NCBI RefSeq assembly: GCF_004367745.1
Contig: NZ_CP037993.1
Span: 5,518,001-5,582,000, forward strand
Reading direction: 5' to 3'
From: Herbaspirillum huttiense
Lineage (GTDB): Bacteria > Pseudomonadota > Gammaproteobacteria > Burkholderiales > Burkholderiaceae_D
Length of the DNA stretch: 64,000 bases
Position numbers and translations under genes: made by a program. Under the pieces are notes generated by a model. It had not been told where the DNA came from. It did no database searches and worked only from the letters and a program-made list of their open reading frames with translations. Shown here piece by piece: positions 38,738 to 48,198 of this stretch (its first letter is position 1; each line of letters opens with the position of its first letter).

Positions 38738-39400
38738 TCAGAAATAAGGGCGGTAGCGCGGCTGGCGGGCCTGGTCATCCTGCAGCACAACGGACGGCCG
38801 GGGATGGCTGCTCAGCAGCGACAGGGCGCGGCCGGCAATCTCGGGCGGCAGGCCGATCAGGTCCTGGCAGGCGCGCTGCAGGGCCGACAGCGAGGCAAAC
38901 CCGGCGGCGGCGGGACTGGCACCGGCATCTTCCATCCGCGCCAGTTGCGCCAGTACCCAGGCCACGCGCTGCTCGCGCACCAGGCTGCGCAATGACTCCC
39001 CCTCGGCAAACAGCAAGGCACGCAGGCGGGCCGTAGAGATCTGCCACTGACCTGCGATGCGCTCGGCGCACCAGTCGGCGCTGGGCTGCGCAAAGATGGC
39101 GGCGGCAAGGCGGCGGGCGTGGGGCTTGCTGGTGTCGGCGGCGCGTTCCATATCGGCGCTGGCCTCTGCCTCCAGCGCCAGCGACCAGACTGCGGGGCGC
39201 ATGCCTTGTGCCGTCACGCGCGGATGGGCGAGGCAGGAAAAACGCACGAAGGGCGGCACCGTGAAACTTTCACCCTCCCGCAGCTCGACCGCAACGCCCC
39301 CGCTCTTCAAGGTGGCAGCCCCCTTCCACACCCGCACGCGCGCCGGGGCGGCGAAACGCAGTTCTCGCAGCTGCAGGTGATGATGGGTGATGATGGCCAT
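38738..39400 (-). CDS. AraC-like transcriptional regulator
   Basis: A 220-residue protein with a small N-terminal beta region (about 1-75; VAVELREGESFTVPPF, as in cupin-type sensor domains) and a C-terminal AraC-type double helix-turn-helix (about 95-190; ISTARLRALLFAEGESLRSLVREQRVAWV as region 120-150). The second HTH is less typical, so DNA binding by both is uncertain. The ligand is unknown. A Crp/Fnr-type dyad lies 67-84 bases before its start. Confidence 0.75.
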   Translation of the reverse strand: MAIITHHHLQLRELRFAAPARVRVWKGAATLKSGGVAVELREGESFTVPPFVRFSCLAHPRVTAQGMRPAVWSLALEAEASADMERAADTSKPHARRLAAAIFAQPSADWCAERIAGQWQISTARLRALLFAEGESLRSLVREQRVAWVLAQLARMEDAGASPAAAGFASLSALQRACQDLIGLPPEIAGRALSLLSSHPRPSVVLQDDQARQPRYRPYF

Positions 39401-39466
39401 GGAGGGGTCGATGCAGTCTCAATGCAGGGATGCTCGCCTGATCTTAAGCCGGCAGCGGGGGCCTGA

Positions 39467-39484
39467 CTGTCATCGTGGTGACAG
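39467..39484. promoter_or_regulatory. Crp/Fnr-type dyad before the AraC-like gene
   Basis: The sequence CTGTCATCGTGGTGACAG contains a perfect TGTCA-N6-TGACA inverted repeat. It lies between the end of the Crp/Fnr gene and the start of the AraC-like gene and matches the dyad at 40226-40243 in 15 of 18 positions. Confidence 0.7.
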
Positions 39485-39489
39485 GCCGC

Positions 39490-40176
39490 TCACAGCGAGG
39501 CCATGCCGAAGGCACGCAAGCCATCGAGATCGACCACGCGGATGCTCTGGTAGGAAATCTCCACCAGCCCCAGCTCAGCCAGGTGGCGCATGGCCTGGTT
39601 CACGCGCTGGCGCGACAATCCGGTCAGGAGGCCGATCTCCTCCTGCGACAGTTCCAGCACCTTGGAAGTACGCGGATACAGCATCGGGTGGAACAGCTGT
39701 GCAATGGCCTGCGCCACGCGGGCATCGACATCGAGCAGGCGCTCGTTCTGGACCGTGGCGATGAACTGGCCCATGCGTTCGTTCAACTGGCCGATGACAA
39801 AGGCGTTGAAGGGCAGGCTCTCGGCCATGAGGCGGTGGAAGGTATCGGCCGGCACCAGCAGGATCTGTGACGCCCGGATGGCGATGACGTCATAGCGGCG
39901 CGGCTCGCGCTTGATGACGCTGCCCTCGCCGCACCAGCCGCCCTCGGGTACGCCCGAGAGCGTACTGCTGCGGCCATCGATGTTGTAGACGGCCAGCTTG
40001 ATCAGGCCCTCATGCACCCCGATCCAGTATTGCGAGAGTTCGCCGCGCCGGGCCACGAAGGCATCGGCCGAAAAGCGCGTCAACTGGGTGGTGGCGGCGA
40101 CCAGCGCACGATGCTCGCCGGCCAGCGCGGCGAACCAGTCGTATTGCTGCAGAAGCTGCGCCATCGGGCTGCTCAT
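39490..40176 (-). CDS. Crp/Fnr-family transcriptional regulator
   Basis: A 228-residue regulator with an N-terminal cyclic-nucleotide-binding-like beta roll (about 20-120) and a C-terminal winged HTH whose recognition helix reads LTGLSRQRVNQAMRHL. It has no N-terminal cysteine cluster, so it is not an Fnr oxygen sensor, and the cAMP-contact signature of CRP is not obvious. I start it at 40176; an ATG at 40218 has a better ribosome binding site but would put the dyad 8 bases before the start codon. Dyads at both ends of the gene suggest autoregulation. Confidence 0.87.
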   Translation of the reverse strand: MSSPMAQLLQQYDWFAALAGEHRALVAATTQLTRFSADAFVARRGELSQYWIGVHEGLIKLAVYNIDGRSSTLSGVPEGGWCGEGSVIKREPRRYDVIAIRASQILLVPADTFHRLMAESLPFNAFVIGQLNERMGQFIATVQNERLLDVDARVAQAIAQLFHPMLYPRTSKVLELSQEEIGLLTGLSRQRVNQAMRHLAELGLVEISYQSIRVVDLDGLRAFGMASL

Positions 40177-40225
40177 GGGATAGTCGGAGAGGAAAGGAAA
40201 CGGCAAACATTGTCGCATGTCAGCC

Positions 40226-40243
40226 TTGTCGTCGTGATGACAA
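40226..40243. promoter_or_regulatory. Crp/Fnr-type dyad between the regulator gene and the acyl-CoA ligase gene
   Basis: The sequence TTGTCGTCGTGATGACAA has the form TGTCG-N6-TGACA, one mismatch from a perfect inverted repeat. It lies in the divergent gap, so it may control the regulator itself, the ligase gene, or both. Confidence 0.7.
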
Positions 40244-40344
40244 AGCGCAAGGCAGCTTCGGTGCTACCCTAGTGCAGAAAATAACAGGCGGCTGATAAAA
40301 AATGCACAGGCCGCGCCCCTCATCCCCGCCGCAAGGAGACAAGC

Positions 40345-41985
40345 ATGGCAGACTTCGACACCGGCCTTGGCCGCAACGCCGCCAATTACGCGGCCCTCAC
40401 CCCCATCGATTTCATCGCGCGCGCCGCCGCCGTCTATGGCCAGCGTCCCGCCATCATTCACGGCGCATTGCGCCAGGACTGGGACCAGACCTATCGCCGC
40501 ACGCGCCGCCTGGCCAGCGCCCTGCAGCGTCTGGGCATCGGCAAGAACGACACCGTCTCGGCCATGCTGCCCAATACCCCGGCGATGGTGGAGGCGCACT
40601 TCGGCGTGCCCATGGCCGGTGCGGTATTGAATGCCCTCAACATCCGGCTCGATGCCGAATCCATCGTCTTCATGCTGCGCCATGGCGAAGCCAAGGTGCT
40701 GCTGATCGACAGCGAATTCGCCGCGCTGGCGCAGCAGTTGCGCACGCAATTGCCGGCGCTCAAAATCGTCGAGGTGTTCGACGTGCTGGGTCCGCCGCCG
40801 GTGCCCGGCGAGCGTTTCGGCCATCTGGAATACGAAGCCCTGCTGGCCGATGGGGATGAAAATTTCGAATGGCAATGGCCCGCCGACGAATGGGATGCCA
40901 TTGCGCTGAACTACACCTCCGGCACCACCGGCGACCCCAAGGGCGTGGTCTATCACCATCGCGGCGCGGCCCTGAATGCGGTCTCCAACATCCTCGAATG
41001 GGATCTGCCCAAGCATCCGGTCTACCTGTGGACGCTGCCCATGTTCCATTGCAATGGCTGGTGCTTCCCGTGGACCGTGGCCGCCCGTGCAGGCGTGAAC
41101 GTATGCCTGCGCAAGTTCGACCCCAAGCTGGTGTTCGACCTGATCGCAGAACATGGCATCACGCATTACTGCGCCGCGCCCATCGTGCATGCGGCGCTGG
41201 CCAATGCGCCCGAGGGCTGGCGTGCCGGCATCCGTGGCCCGGTCAAGGCGATGGTGGCCGGTGCGCCGCCGCCAGCGGCCGTGCTGGCCAAGATGGAGGC
41301 GATGCAGTTCGAGCTGACCCACGTGTATGGACTCACCGAAGTCTATGGCCCGGCGGCCGTGTGTGCGGAACAGGATGAATGGAGCACGCTGTCGGTGGAT
41401 CAACGCGCGGTACAGAAATCACGGCAGGGCGTGCGCTATCACCTGCAGAGCGGGGTGACGGTACTCTCGCCGGACACCATGGAACCGGTGGCCGCCGATG
41501 GCGAGGAGATCGGCGAGATCATGTTCCGCGGCAACATCTGCATGAAGGGTTACCTGAAGAACGACAAGGCCACGCACGAAGCCTTTGCCGGGGGCTGGTT
41601 CCACACCGGTGACTTGGGGGTGATGAACGCGGACGGCTACATCAAGATCAAGGACCGCAGCAAGGACATCATCATCTCCGGCGGCGAAAACATTTCCAGT
41701 GTGGAAGTGGAAGACGTGCTGTACCGCCATCCGGCCGTGCTGGCCGCAGCGGTGGTGGCGCAACCGGATGAAAAATGGGGAGAGACACCCTGCGCCTTCG
41801 TCGAACTGAAGGACGGGGCCAACATCGATGCGGCCGAACTGACCGAATTCTGCCGGGGCCACCTGGCGGGCTTCAAGGTACCCAAGGCGATCTACTTCGG
41901 TCCGCTGCCCAAGACCTCCACCGGCAAGATCCAGAAGTTCGAACTGCGCAAGCGCATGAAATCGGACAGCGCCATCAACGTCTGA
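40345..41985 (+). CDS. AMP-forming acyl-CoA ligase
   Basis: A 546-residue adenylate-forming enzyme that activates a carboxylic acid to its CoA thioester. It has the phosphate loop YTSGTTGDPKGV, the YGLTEVYGPA motif, GGWFHTGDLGV, IKDRSKDIIISGGENISS and the C-terminal catalytic lysine in KTSTGKIQKFELR. The sequence is of the medium-chain / 3-methylmercaptopropionate ligase (DmdB-like) group, so the true acid is open. AAGGAGAC precedes the ATG. It is divergent from the Crp/Fnr gene. Confidence 0.9.
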   Translation: MADFDTGLGRNAANYAALTPIDFIARAAAVYGQRPAIIHGALRQDWDQTYRRTRRLASALQRLGIGKNDTVSAMLPNTPAMVEAHFGVPMAGAVLNALNIRLDAESIVFMLRHGEAKVLLIDSEFAALAQQLRTQLPALKIVEVFDVLGPPPVPGERFGHLEYEALLADGDENFEWQWPADEWDAIALNYTSGTTGDPKGVVYHHRGAALNAVSNILEWDLPKHPVYLWTLPMFHCNGWCFPWTVAARAGVNVCLRKFDPKLVFDLIAEHGITHYCAAPIVHAALANAPEGWRAGIRGPVKAMVAGAPPPAAVLAKMEAMQFELTHVYGLTEVYGPAAVCAEQDEWSTLSVDQRAVQKSRQGVRYHLQSGVTVLSPDTMEPVAADGEEIGEIMFRGNICMKGYLKNDKATHEAFAGGWFHTGDLGVMNADGYIKIKDRSKDIIISGGENISSVEVEDVLYRHPAVLAAAVVAQPDEKWGETPCAFVELKDGANIDAAELTEFCRGHLAGFKVPKAIYFGPLPKTSTGKIQKFELRKRMKSDSAINV

Positions 41986-42007
41986 GGCGCCGCCCCATCA
42001 CATCGCC

Positions 42008-42601
42008 TCAGGCCTTGCGCACGGCGATGTGATACAGGCCCCACGGGCATTGGCCGAAGCGCTCCGGCAAGGGGCGCGCGCTCATCTCGGGGAAGCTGTC
42101 GGCGTCATACACGGCCCACAGCGGACCGAGTCCGCCCAGCGGGATGGGCTTGCCATCCAGATGGGTGGCGATGATGAATCGGTACTTGGCGATATCTTCC
42201 GCCGAGACCAGCACCGCATAGCCATCGACGGCGCGCAGGGCACAGTTCTGCACGGTGGCGGGACCTCCGACGGCGCGCAAGACTTCCGAGAGCAGCGGAC
42301 CGCGCAGGCTGTGGCGGCGGCCATCGTATTCCAGCGTGGGATGGATCTCCACCGAAGGCAGCGCGGCGAGCGCGGCAAAATCGAAGGTGTGGGCCTTGTC
42401 GAACGCCAGTTTCTGCTTGGCCATCATCTGGTCCAGCGCCGGATCGAGCGGGCCGCGATTGGCCTTGCTGATGTCGCCGGTCACCGTGAGCAATACCGGA
42501 CCTGCGGCAGCACCAGGCTTCTTGTCAGCGGCCAGCGCCGGGAGAGCCACGGGCGCGGCCAGCAGCGAGGCACCGAGGCCGAGAAACTTGCGTTTTTGCA
42601 T
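42008..42601 (-). CDS. Exported protein with molybdopterin-oxidoreductase-like fold
   Basis: A 197-residue exported protein with a signal peptide (MQKRKFLGLGASLLAAPVALPALAA). The mature part resembles the sulfite-oxidase-type molybdopterin-binding fold (VDGYAVLVSAEDI, GLGPLWAVYD), but I see no residue in the place of the molybdenum-binding cysteine with confidence. It may therefore be a non-catalytic relative. The ATG at 42601 has an ideal AGGAGGG site; the frame upstream of it is not coding. Neighbours give no clear functional clue. Confidence 0.75.
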   Translation of the reverse strand: MQKRKFLGLGASLLAAPVALPALAADKKPGAAAGPVLLTVTGDISKANRGPLDPALDQMMAKQKLAFDKAHTFDFAALAALPSVEIHPTLEYDGRRHSLRGPLLSEVLRAVGGPATVQNCALRAVDGYAVLVSAEDIAKYRFIIATHLDGKPIPLGGLGPLWAVYDADSFPEMSARPLPERFGQCPWGLYHIAVRKA

Positions 42602-42748
42602 GGAAAACCCTCCTGATGGAGATGGATGGGACGTGCTGTGATGGCGGATTGTAATCAGTTTTTGCCCATCACTGCGCACCAATGACAACGGCCCGCATCA
42701 AGGCGAAGCGGGCCGTTGGATTCAGCGCTGCATCACTGCAACTGCGCT

Positions 42749-43663
42749 TCAGTCACGTGGCGGACGGCCACGCCAGTAGCCGGCCAGCAGCGACCCCGAG
42801 AGGTTGTGCCACACCGAGAACAACGCGCCCGGCAAGGCCGCCACCGGCGTGAAATACAGCTTGCCCAGGGCGGCCGCCAACCCGGAATTCTGCATCCCGA
42901 CTTCGATGGCCAGCGTGCGGCAGACCGCTTCGTCGAAGCCCAGCAGGCGGCCACCCCAGTAGCCACCCAGCAAACCCAGGCCGTTGTGCAGGATCACACC
43001 CACCAGCACCACCAGGCCGACCGAAGCGATGCTGGCCTGGCTGCCCGCAACCACCGCCGAGATGATCAGCAGGATGGCCACCATCGACACCAGCGACAGG
43101 TAGGGCTCGATGCGGCGGATCAGCTTGCCCGCGAACAGGTTCAGCACCAGGCCGACCGCGATGGGGACCACCACGATCTGCACGATCGACATCAGCATGG
43201 CGTGGGCGTCGAAGTGGATGGAGGCATCCACGTAGAGCTCGGTCAGCATCGGCGTGGCGAACACCGACACCAGCGCGGAGAGCGTGGAGATCGTCACCGA
43301 CAGGGCCACATCGCCGCGCGAGAGATAGATCATCACGTTGGAGGCGGTGCCGGAGGCGACGCTGCCCACCAGCACCATGCCGGCGGTGAGATCGGGCGGC
43401 ATGCGCAGCACCTTGGCGATGACCCAGGCGGCCAGCGGCATGACCAGGTAGTGCAGGATGATCCCGGCAGCCACCGGTGCGGGGCGCTTGATGATGCGCT
43501 TGAAGTCGTCCACGGTGAGGGTGACGCCCATGGTCAGCATGATGAGCGTCAACAGCTGGGTGATGTATTTTCCGATGGGCGTGAAGGTCGGCGGCGAGAA
43601 GTAGGCAGCGGCGGAAAGCAGCAGCGCCCACACGGGAAAGAGGCGGGTGATGGTGGCAAGCAT
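42749..43663 (-). CDS. Bile acid:sodium symporter (BASS) family transporter
   Basis: A 304-residue membrane protein with about nine to ten spans. [45 protein letters not shown] and the late [16 protein letters not shown] are signatures of the BASS family, which moves bile acids, pantothenate or 2-keto acids with sodium. The ATG at 43663 begins the first membrane segment; the longer open frame upstream is hydrophilic and is not used. The substrate is unknown. Confidence 0.9.
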   Translation of the reverse strand: MLATITRLFPVWALLLSAAAYFSPPTFTPIGKYITQLLTLIMLTMGVTLTVDDFKRIIKRPAPVAAGIILHYLVMPLAAWVIAKVLRMPPDLTAGMVLVGSVASGTASNVMIYLSRGDVALSVTISTLSALVSVFATPMLTELYVDASIHFDAHAMLMSIVQIVVVPIAVGLVLNLFAGKLIRRIEPYLSLVSMVAILLIISAVVAGSQASIASVGLVVLVGVILHNGLGLLGGYWGGRLLGFDEAVCRTLAIEVGMQNSGLAAALGKLYFTPVAALPGALFSVWHNLSGSLLAGYWRGRPPRD

Positions 43664-43893
43664 GGCAATGGATGAATGATGAATACAGGCCCGTGCATGA
43701 AGACGCTCATGCCGGGATGGCGCGTTTTTTATGTTCATTGCGCGGATGACGCACACTGCGGCGGAGAGGCTTCGTGCACCAGGTCCGGTGGCGGTCTCTT
43801 CTCTATCCTCGATCACGCGCCTTGTGGGCGCGGCAAGGGCGTGATTCTACCCGCGCAGGCCGATTCCTGCCGGCTCCCGGGCCGTGGGACGGC

Positions 43894-44187
43894 CTACTGG
43901 CGAATAAGATCACATTTGAAACTAAGCATCACCTTGGGCGGCATCACGCCGATCACGCCTTCCGAACGTTCGCTGCCGATGATGCGCGCACGGCGGCCCT
44001 GCTGCCGGCACCAGTCGTCGGCCTGCTGCAGACCCTGTACCGCGACGCCGTCGTTGCCGTGCCAGCGTGAACTGGCCACCAGCAGGTAGGTGTCCTTGTC
44101 GATCTGCGTGACCGGTTGCGAGGAGGCGCAGCCGGCCAGTGCGGCCACCATCGCAAGGGACAGCGTCGGCATCAGGCGGATTGTCAT
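43894..44187 (-). CDS. Small lipoprotein
   Basis: A 97-residue protein with a lipoprotein signal: MTIRLMPTLSLAMVAALAGC, lipobox LAGC, then a short mature domain of about 77 residues (IDKDTYLLVASSR; MLSFKCDL). The mature part has two more cysteines that could pair. AAGGGAG lies just before the ATG at 44187. Similar small lipoproteins are common in the Burkholderiales and uncharacterised. Confidence 0.78.
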   Translation of the reverse strand: MTIRLMPTLSLAMVAALAGCASSQPVTQIDKDTYLLVASSRWHGNDGVAVQGLQQADDWCRQQGRRARIIGSERSEGVIGVMPPKVMLSFKCDLIRQ

Positions 44188-44291
44188 CGGGGCTCCCTTA
44201 GTCTTGTGATCCACGATGGTAGCCAGCGCGATGGGTGGCGTCATGCGTCCCTACAACTCTTTACCTCCGACGACGTTCCGCTGCACGGACG

Positions 44292-44323
44292 AAAAAAAAC
44301 GCCGCTGGAAGCAGCGGCGTTTT
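44292..44323 (-). terminator. Rho-independent terminator of ettA
   Basis: An 11-bp stem (AAAACGCCGCT / AGCGGCGTTTT) with a 6-nt loop is followed on the minus strand by a run of eight T. It lies about 20 bases beyond the ettA stop. Confidence 0.9.
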
Positions 44324-44345
44324 CCCGACCATTTCAGTCAAGCCA

Positions 44346-46013
44346 TCAACGCGTAACCGGTTTGTAACGGATACGCTTGGGCTTGGCGGCTTCTTCGCCG
44401 AGGCGCTTCTTCTTGTCGGCTTCGTATTCCTGATAGTTGCCGTCGAAGAAGGTGACCTGCGAATCGCCTTCGAAGGCGATGATGTGGGTGGCGATACGGT
44501 CCAGGAACCAGCGATCGTGGGAGATCACCAGCACGGTGCCGGCGAATTCCAGCAGCGCATCTTCCAGGGCGCGCAGGGTTTCCACGTCGAGGTCGTTGGA
44601 CGGTTCGTCCAGCAGCAGGACGTTGCCGCCCTGCAGCAGCGTCTTGGCCAGGTGCAGGCGGCCACGCTCACCGCCGGACAGGTTGCCGACCACCTTCTGC
44701 TGGTCGCCGCCCTTGAAGTTGAAGCGGCCCAGGTAGGCGCGCGAGGGCATTTCGAAACGGCCCACGGTGAGGATGTCGGCACCGCCCGAGACATCTTCGA
44801 AGACCGTCTTCTTGTTGCCCAGGTCTTCACGCGACTGGTCCACCAGCGACACCTTGACGGTGGGGCCCAGCACCAGTTCACCGCTGTCCGGGGTTTCACG
44901 GCCGGCCAGCATGCGGAACAGGGTCGATTTACCGGCGCCGTTGGGACCGATGATGCCGACGATGGCACCGGCCGGGATCTTGAAGTTCAGGTTGTCGATC
45001 AGCAGGCGGTCGCCATAGCCCTTGCTGACGTTCTTGAATTCGATGACTTCATTGCCCAGGCGCTCGGCCACGGGAATGAAGATTTCCTGGGTTTCATTGC
45101 GCTTCTGGTATTCGTATTCGGAGAGCTCGTTGAAGCGGGCCAGACGCGCCTTGCTCTTGGCCTGGCGACCCTTGGGGTTCTGGCGCACCCACTCCAGTTC
45201 CTTGGCGATGGTCTTCTGGCGGGCCGATTCGCTGGCCTCTTCCTGCTTCAGGCGGGCTTCCTTCTGTTCCAGCCAGGAGCTGTAGTTGCCCTTCCAGGGG
45301 ATGCCGTGGCCGCGGTCCAGTTCCAGGATCCATTCGGCGGCGTTGTCGAGGAAGTAGCGATCGTGGGTGATGGCCACCACGGTGCCGGGGAAGCGTTGCA
45401 GGAACTGCTCCAGCCAATCCACCGATTCGGCGTCCAGGTGGTTGGTCGGTTCGTCCAGCAGCAGCATGTCGGGCTTGGAGAGCAGCAGCTTGCACAGCGC
45501 CACGCGGCGCTTTTCGCCACCGGAGAGCACGCCGATCTTGGCATCCCAGGGCGGCAGGCGCAGTGCGTCGGCAGCCATTTCGAGCTGCTGGTTCAGGCTG
45601 TTGCCGTCAGCGGCGGCGATGATGGCTTCCAGGCGCGCCTGCTCGGTGGCGAGGGCGTCGAAGTCGGCGTCTTCTTCTGCATAGGCGGCGTAGACCGCGT
45701 CCAGCTTGGCCTGGGCTTCGAAGACTTCACCGAGGGCGCTTTCGACTTCCTGGCGCACGGTCTTCTCGGCGTCGAGCTGGGGTTCCTGCGGCAGATAGCC
45801 GATGTTCAGGTTGGGCATCGGGATGGCTTCACCCTCGATTTCCTTGTCGATGCCGGCCATGATCTTGAGCAGGGTGGACTTGCCCGAGCCGTTCAGGCCG
45901 AGCACGCCGATCTTGGCGCCGGGGAAGAAGGACAGCGAGATGTCCTTGAGGATCTGCCGCTTCGGCGGCACGATCTTGCCGACGCGGTTCATGGTAAAGA
46001 CGTATTGAGCCAT
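44346..46013 (-). CDS. ettA: Energy-dependent translational throttle protein EttA (ABC-F)
   Basis: A 555-residue soluble ABC-F ATPase that binds the ribosomal E site and gates translation by ATP level. Two ABC domains carry Walker A GLNGSGKST and GPNGAGKST, signatures LSGGEKRRV and LSGGERGRL, and Walker B LLLDEPTNHLD and LLLDEPSNDLD. The inter-domain linker (about 245-325) and the C-terminal KRIRYKPVTR are typical of EttA. The ATG at 46013 starts MAQYVFTMNRVGK, the usual N-terminus; the frame is open further up without family character. It follows rarD by 41 bases. Confidence 0.95.
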   Translation of the reverse strand: MAQYVFTMNRVGKIVPPKRQILKDISLSFFPGAKIGVLGLNGSGKSTLLKIMAGIDKEIEGEAIPMPNLNIGYLPQEPQLDAEKTVRQEVESALGEVFEAQAKLDAVYAAYAEEDADFDALATEQARLEAIIAAADGNSLNQQLEMAADALRLPPWDAKIGVLSGGEKRRVALCKLLLSKPDMLLLDEPTNHLDAESVDWLEQFLQRFPGTVVAITHDRYFLDNAAEWILELDRGHGIPWKGNYSSWLEQKEARLKQEEASESARQKTIAKELEWVRQNPKGRQAKSKARLARFNELSEYEYQKRNETQEIFIPVAERLGNEVIEFKNVSKGYGDRLLIDNLNFKIPAGAIVGIIGPNGAGKSTLFRMLAGRETPDSGELVLGPTVKVSLVDQSREDLGNKKTVFEDVSGGADILTVGRFEMPSRAYLGRFNFKGGDQQKVVGNLSGGERGRLHLAKTLLQGGNVLLLDEPSNDLDVETLRALEDALLEFAGTVLVISHDRWFLDRIATHIIAFEGDSQVTFFDGNYQEYEADKKKRLGEEAAKPKRIRYKPVTR

Positions 46014-46054
46014 GGTATGAGTTGCCAGTGAGAGGGAAACGATAGGAGGCGGCG

Positions 46055-46951
46055 TCAGGCGCCGCCGGCGCTGGGCTCTGCCGAGCTTTGCGCGCGGGTG
46101 CGCAGGTAGCGCCACAAGCCTTCGGCGGAGTATACCGCGAGCGCCACCCAGATCACGCAAAAGCCGATGGCGCGCGCCCCGGTGAAGGGCTCGCCGTAGA
46201 TCAGCACGCCCCCCAGCAGCTGGATGGTAGGCGAAATGTATTGCATCAGACCCAGCATCGACAAGGGGATGCGGCGCGCGCCATGGGCAAAGAGCAGCAG
46301 CGGCACCGCCGTGATCGGGCCGGACAGGGCCAGCAGGATTTTGGCTGTGGTCGATGCATGGGTGAAGGCGTTGCTGTCACGCAAGGTATCCACGCCCAGG
46401 ATGGCCAGCACCAGCGGCAGCATCAGCAAGGTTTCCAGCGACAGGCCTTCGAGCGCGCCCAGGTGCGCGGTCTTGCGCAGCAGGCCATAGAACGCGAAGG
46501 TGAGCGCGATCAGCAGCGAGATCCACGGCAGGCTGCCGTTGGCGAAGGTCAGCCAGATCACGGCACCGAGTGCCAGGAAGACCGCCAACCATTGCAGGGG
46601 ACGCATGCGTTCCTTCAGGATCAGGTAGCCCATGAAGACGCTCATGAGCGGGCTCATGAAGTAGCCCAGGCTGGTATCGACGATGCGCCCGGCGTTGACG
46701 GCCCAGACATACAGGGTCCAGTTGCCGGTCAGCAGCAGGGCCGAGAGCAGGAAGCCCAGCACCACCATGGGCCGCTTGATGACCTCGCCCACCCAGCGCC
46801 ATTGCCGCCGCCAGGCCAGCACGGCCACCAGGAACACGCAGGACCAGAAGAGGCGGTGCACGACGATATCGAAGGAGGGAATCTCCTTGAGCAACTTGAA
46901 ATACAGCGGGAACAGGCCCCACAGGATGGAGGCGCAAACGGCGTGAAGCAT
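46055..46951 (-). CDS. rarD: EamA-family transporter RarD
   Basis: A 298-residue membrane protein with ten predicted spans and two EamA repeats. The N-terminus SILWGLFPLYFKLL and the conserved LTGNWTLYVWAVNAGRIVDTSLGYFMSPL (residues ~75-103) identify the RarD branch (named after a chloramphenicol-sensitivity gene), whose substrate is unknown. It lies 23 bases after the Bcr/CflA gene and before ettA on the same strand, so a common transcript is possible. Confidence 0.92.
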   Translation of the reverse strand: MLHAVCASILWGLFPLYFKLLKEIPSFDIVVHRLFWSCVFLVAVLAWRRQWRWVGEVIKRPMVVLGFLLSALLLTGNWTLYVWAVNAGRIVDTSLGYFMSPLMSVFMGYLILKERMRPLQWLAVFLALGAVIWLTFANGSLPWISLLIALTFAFYGLLRKTAHLGALEGLSLETLLMLPLVLAILGVDTLRDSNAFTHASTTAKILLALSGPITAVPLLLFAHGARRIPLSMLGLMQYISPTIQLLGGVLIYGEPFTGARAIGFCVIWVALAVYSAEGLWRYLRTRAQSSAEPSAGGA

Positions 46952-46974
46952 GGCGGATCAGCGTTTCCCGAGGA

Positions 46975-48198
46975 TCAATGCAGGGCCGGCGTCACCGGCT
47001 CATGCTTGGCCACGAAGTGATACAGCAGGAAGGCGCTCACGCCGCAGATGGCCATCACCGACACCAGCGGCAAGGCGGTCCCGTCATGCCACAGGCTCAT
47101 CACCACCCCCGAAAGCACGCCCATGCCGAATTGCAGCGTGCCCATCAAGGCCGCTGCGGTACCGGCCTGGCGGCCCTGGTGCTTCAACGCAATGGCAGTG
47201 GCATTGGGACCCGTGAAGCCATAGGCCGTCAGGAAACCGAAGAAACCGAACAGCAACAGCGGCAGGCTCTCCAATCCGGCCAGAACGGCCAGCACCACCG
47301 CCAGCGACAGGCCGGCCGGTACCCACAGCACCTTGCCCAGCACGCGTTCGGCCGAGCGCTTGACCACCAGGCGCGCATTGACCTGCGAAGCGGCGATCAG
47401 TCCGATGGCGTTCGACGCAAACACGAAACCGAAATACTGCGGCTTGATCCCGTGCAGCTCGATCACCACGAACGGACCGCCTGCGATGTAGGCGAACATG
47501 CCCGCCTGTACCAACCCTCCGCACAGCACGAAGGACATGAACTGGCGATGGCGCAGCAAACCCCAGTACTGGCGCAAGGTGCGGCCCAGATGCAGCGGTT
47601 CGGCACGGGAGACATCCACCGTTTCGGTCAGGTACTTGCGCGTGCCGAGCATGCACAGCAGGCCGAAGATCGTCAGCACCACGAAGATGCCGCGCCAGCT
47701 GGCAAAGACCAACATCAGGCCGCCGATGAAAGGAGCGAGGATGGGTGCCAGGCCAAACACCAGCATCAGCATCGAGAATGCCTTGGCCGAACCCTCGGCC
47801 CCCATGCGATCACGCACCATCGCGCGCGGGATCACCATGCCGGCGCTGCCTCCCAGCCCCTGGAACAATCTCAGCACGATCAGTGTCTCAATGCTCTGTA
47901 CAAAAATGCACAGCAGGGAGCATACGAAATACAAGGCGATGCCGAAGAACAAGGGCGGCTTGCGGCCGAAGCGATCCGACAGCGGACCATAGAACATCTG
48001 CCCGACGGCCAGGCCGACGAGGAAAGAAGCAAGCGTGAGCTGGACCAGGTTGGTGCCCACGCCGAGTTCCTTGGCGATGGCGGTGAAGCTGGGCAGGTAC
48101 ATGTCGATGGCCAGCGCGCCCAGTGCAGTCAAGGCTGCCAGGACGGCCAGCCATGGGGGAAATTTGCCCATGGAGAGCGAAGTATCTTTGTTGTGCAT
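46975..48198 (-). CDS. Bcr/CflA-family multidrug efflux MFS transporter
   Basis: A 407-residue, twelve-span drug:proton antiporter. ALAIDMYLPSFTAIAKELG, GQMFYGPLSDRFGRKPPLFFG and RLFQGLGGSAGMVIPRAMVRD are the Bcr/CflA family motifs, the last being motif C-like. I start it at the ATG at 48198; an ATG nine codons later is possible, and the longer frame has no transporter character. Neither start has a strong ribosome binding site. Confidence 0.9.
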   Translation of the reverse strand: MHNKDTSLSMGKFPPWLAVLAALTALGALAIDMYLPSFTAIAKELGVGTNLVQLTLASFLVGLAVGQMFYGPLSDRFGRKPPLFFGIALYFVCSLLCIFVQSIETLIVLRLFQGLGGSAGMVIPRAMVRDRMGAEGSAKAFSMLMLVFGLAPILAPFIGGLMLVFASWRGIFVVLTIFGLLCMLGTRKYLTETVDVSRAEPLHLGRTLRQYWGLLRHRQFMSFVLCGGLVQAGMFAYIAGGPFVVIELHGIKPQYFGFVFASNAIGLIAASQVNARLVVKRSAERVLGKVLWVPAGLSLAVVLAVLAGLESLPLLLFGFFGFLTAYGFTGPNATAIALKHQGRQAGTAAALMGTLQFGMGVLSGVVMSLWHDGTALPLVSVMAICGVSAFLLYHFVAKHEPVTPALH

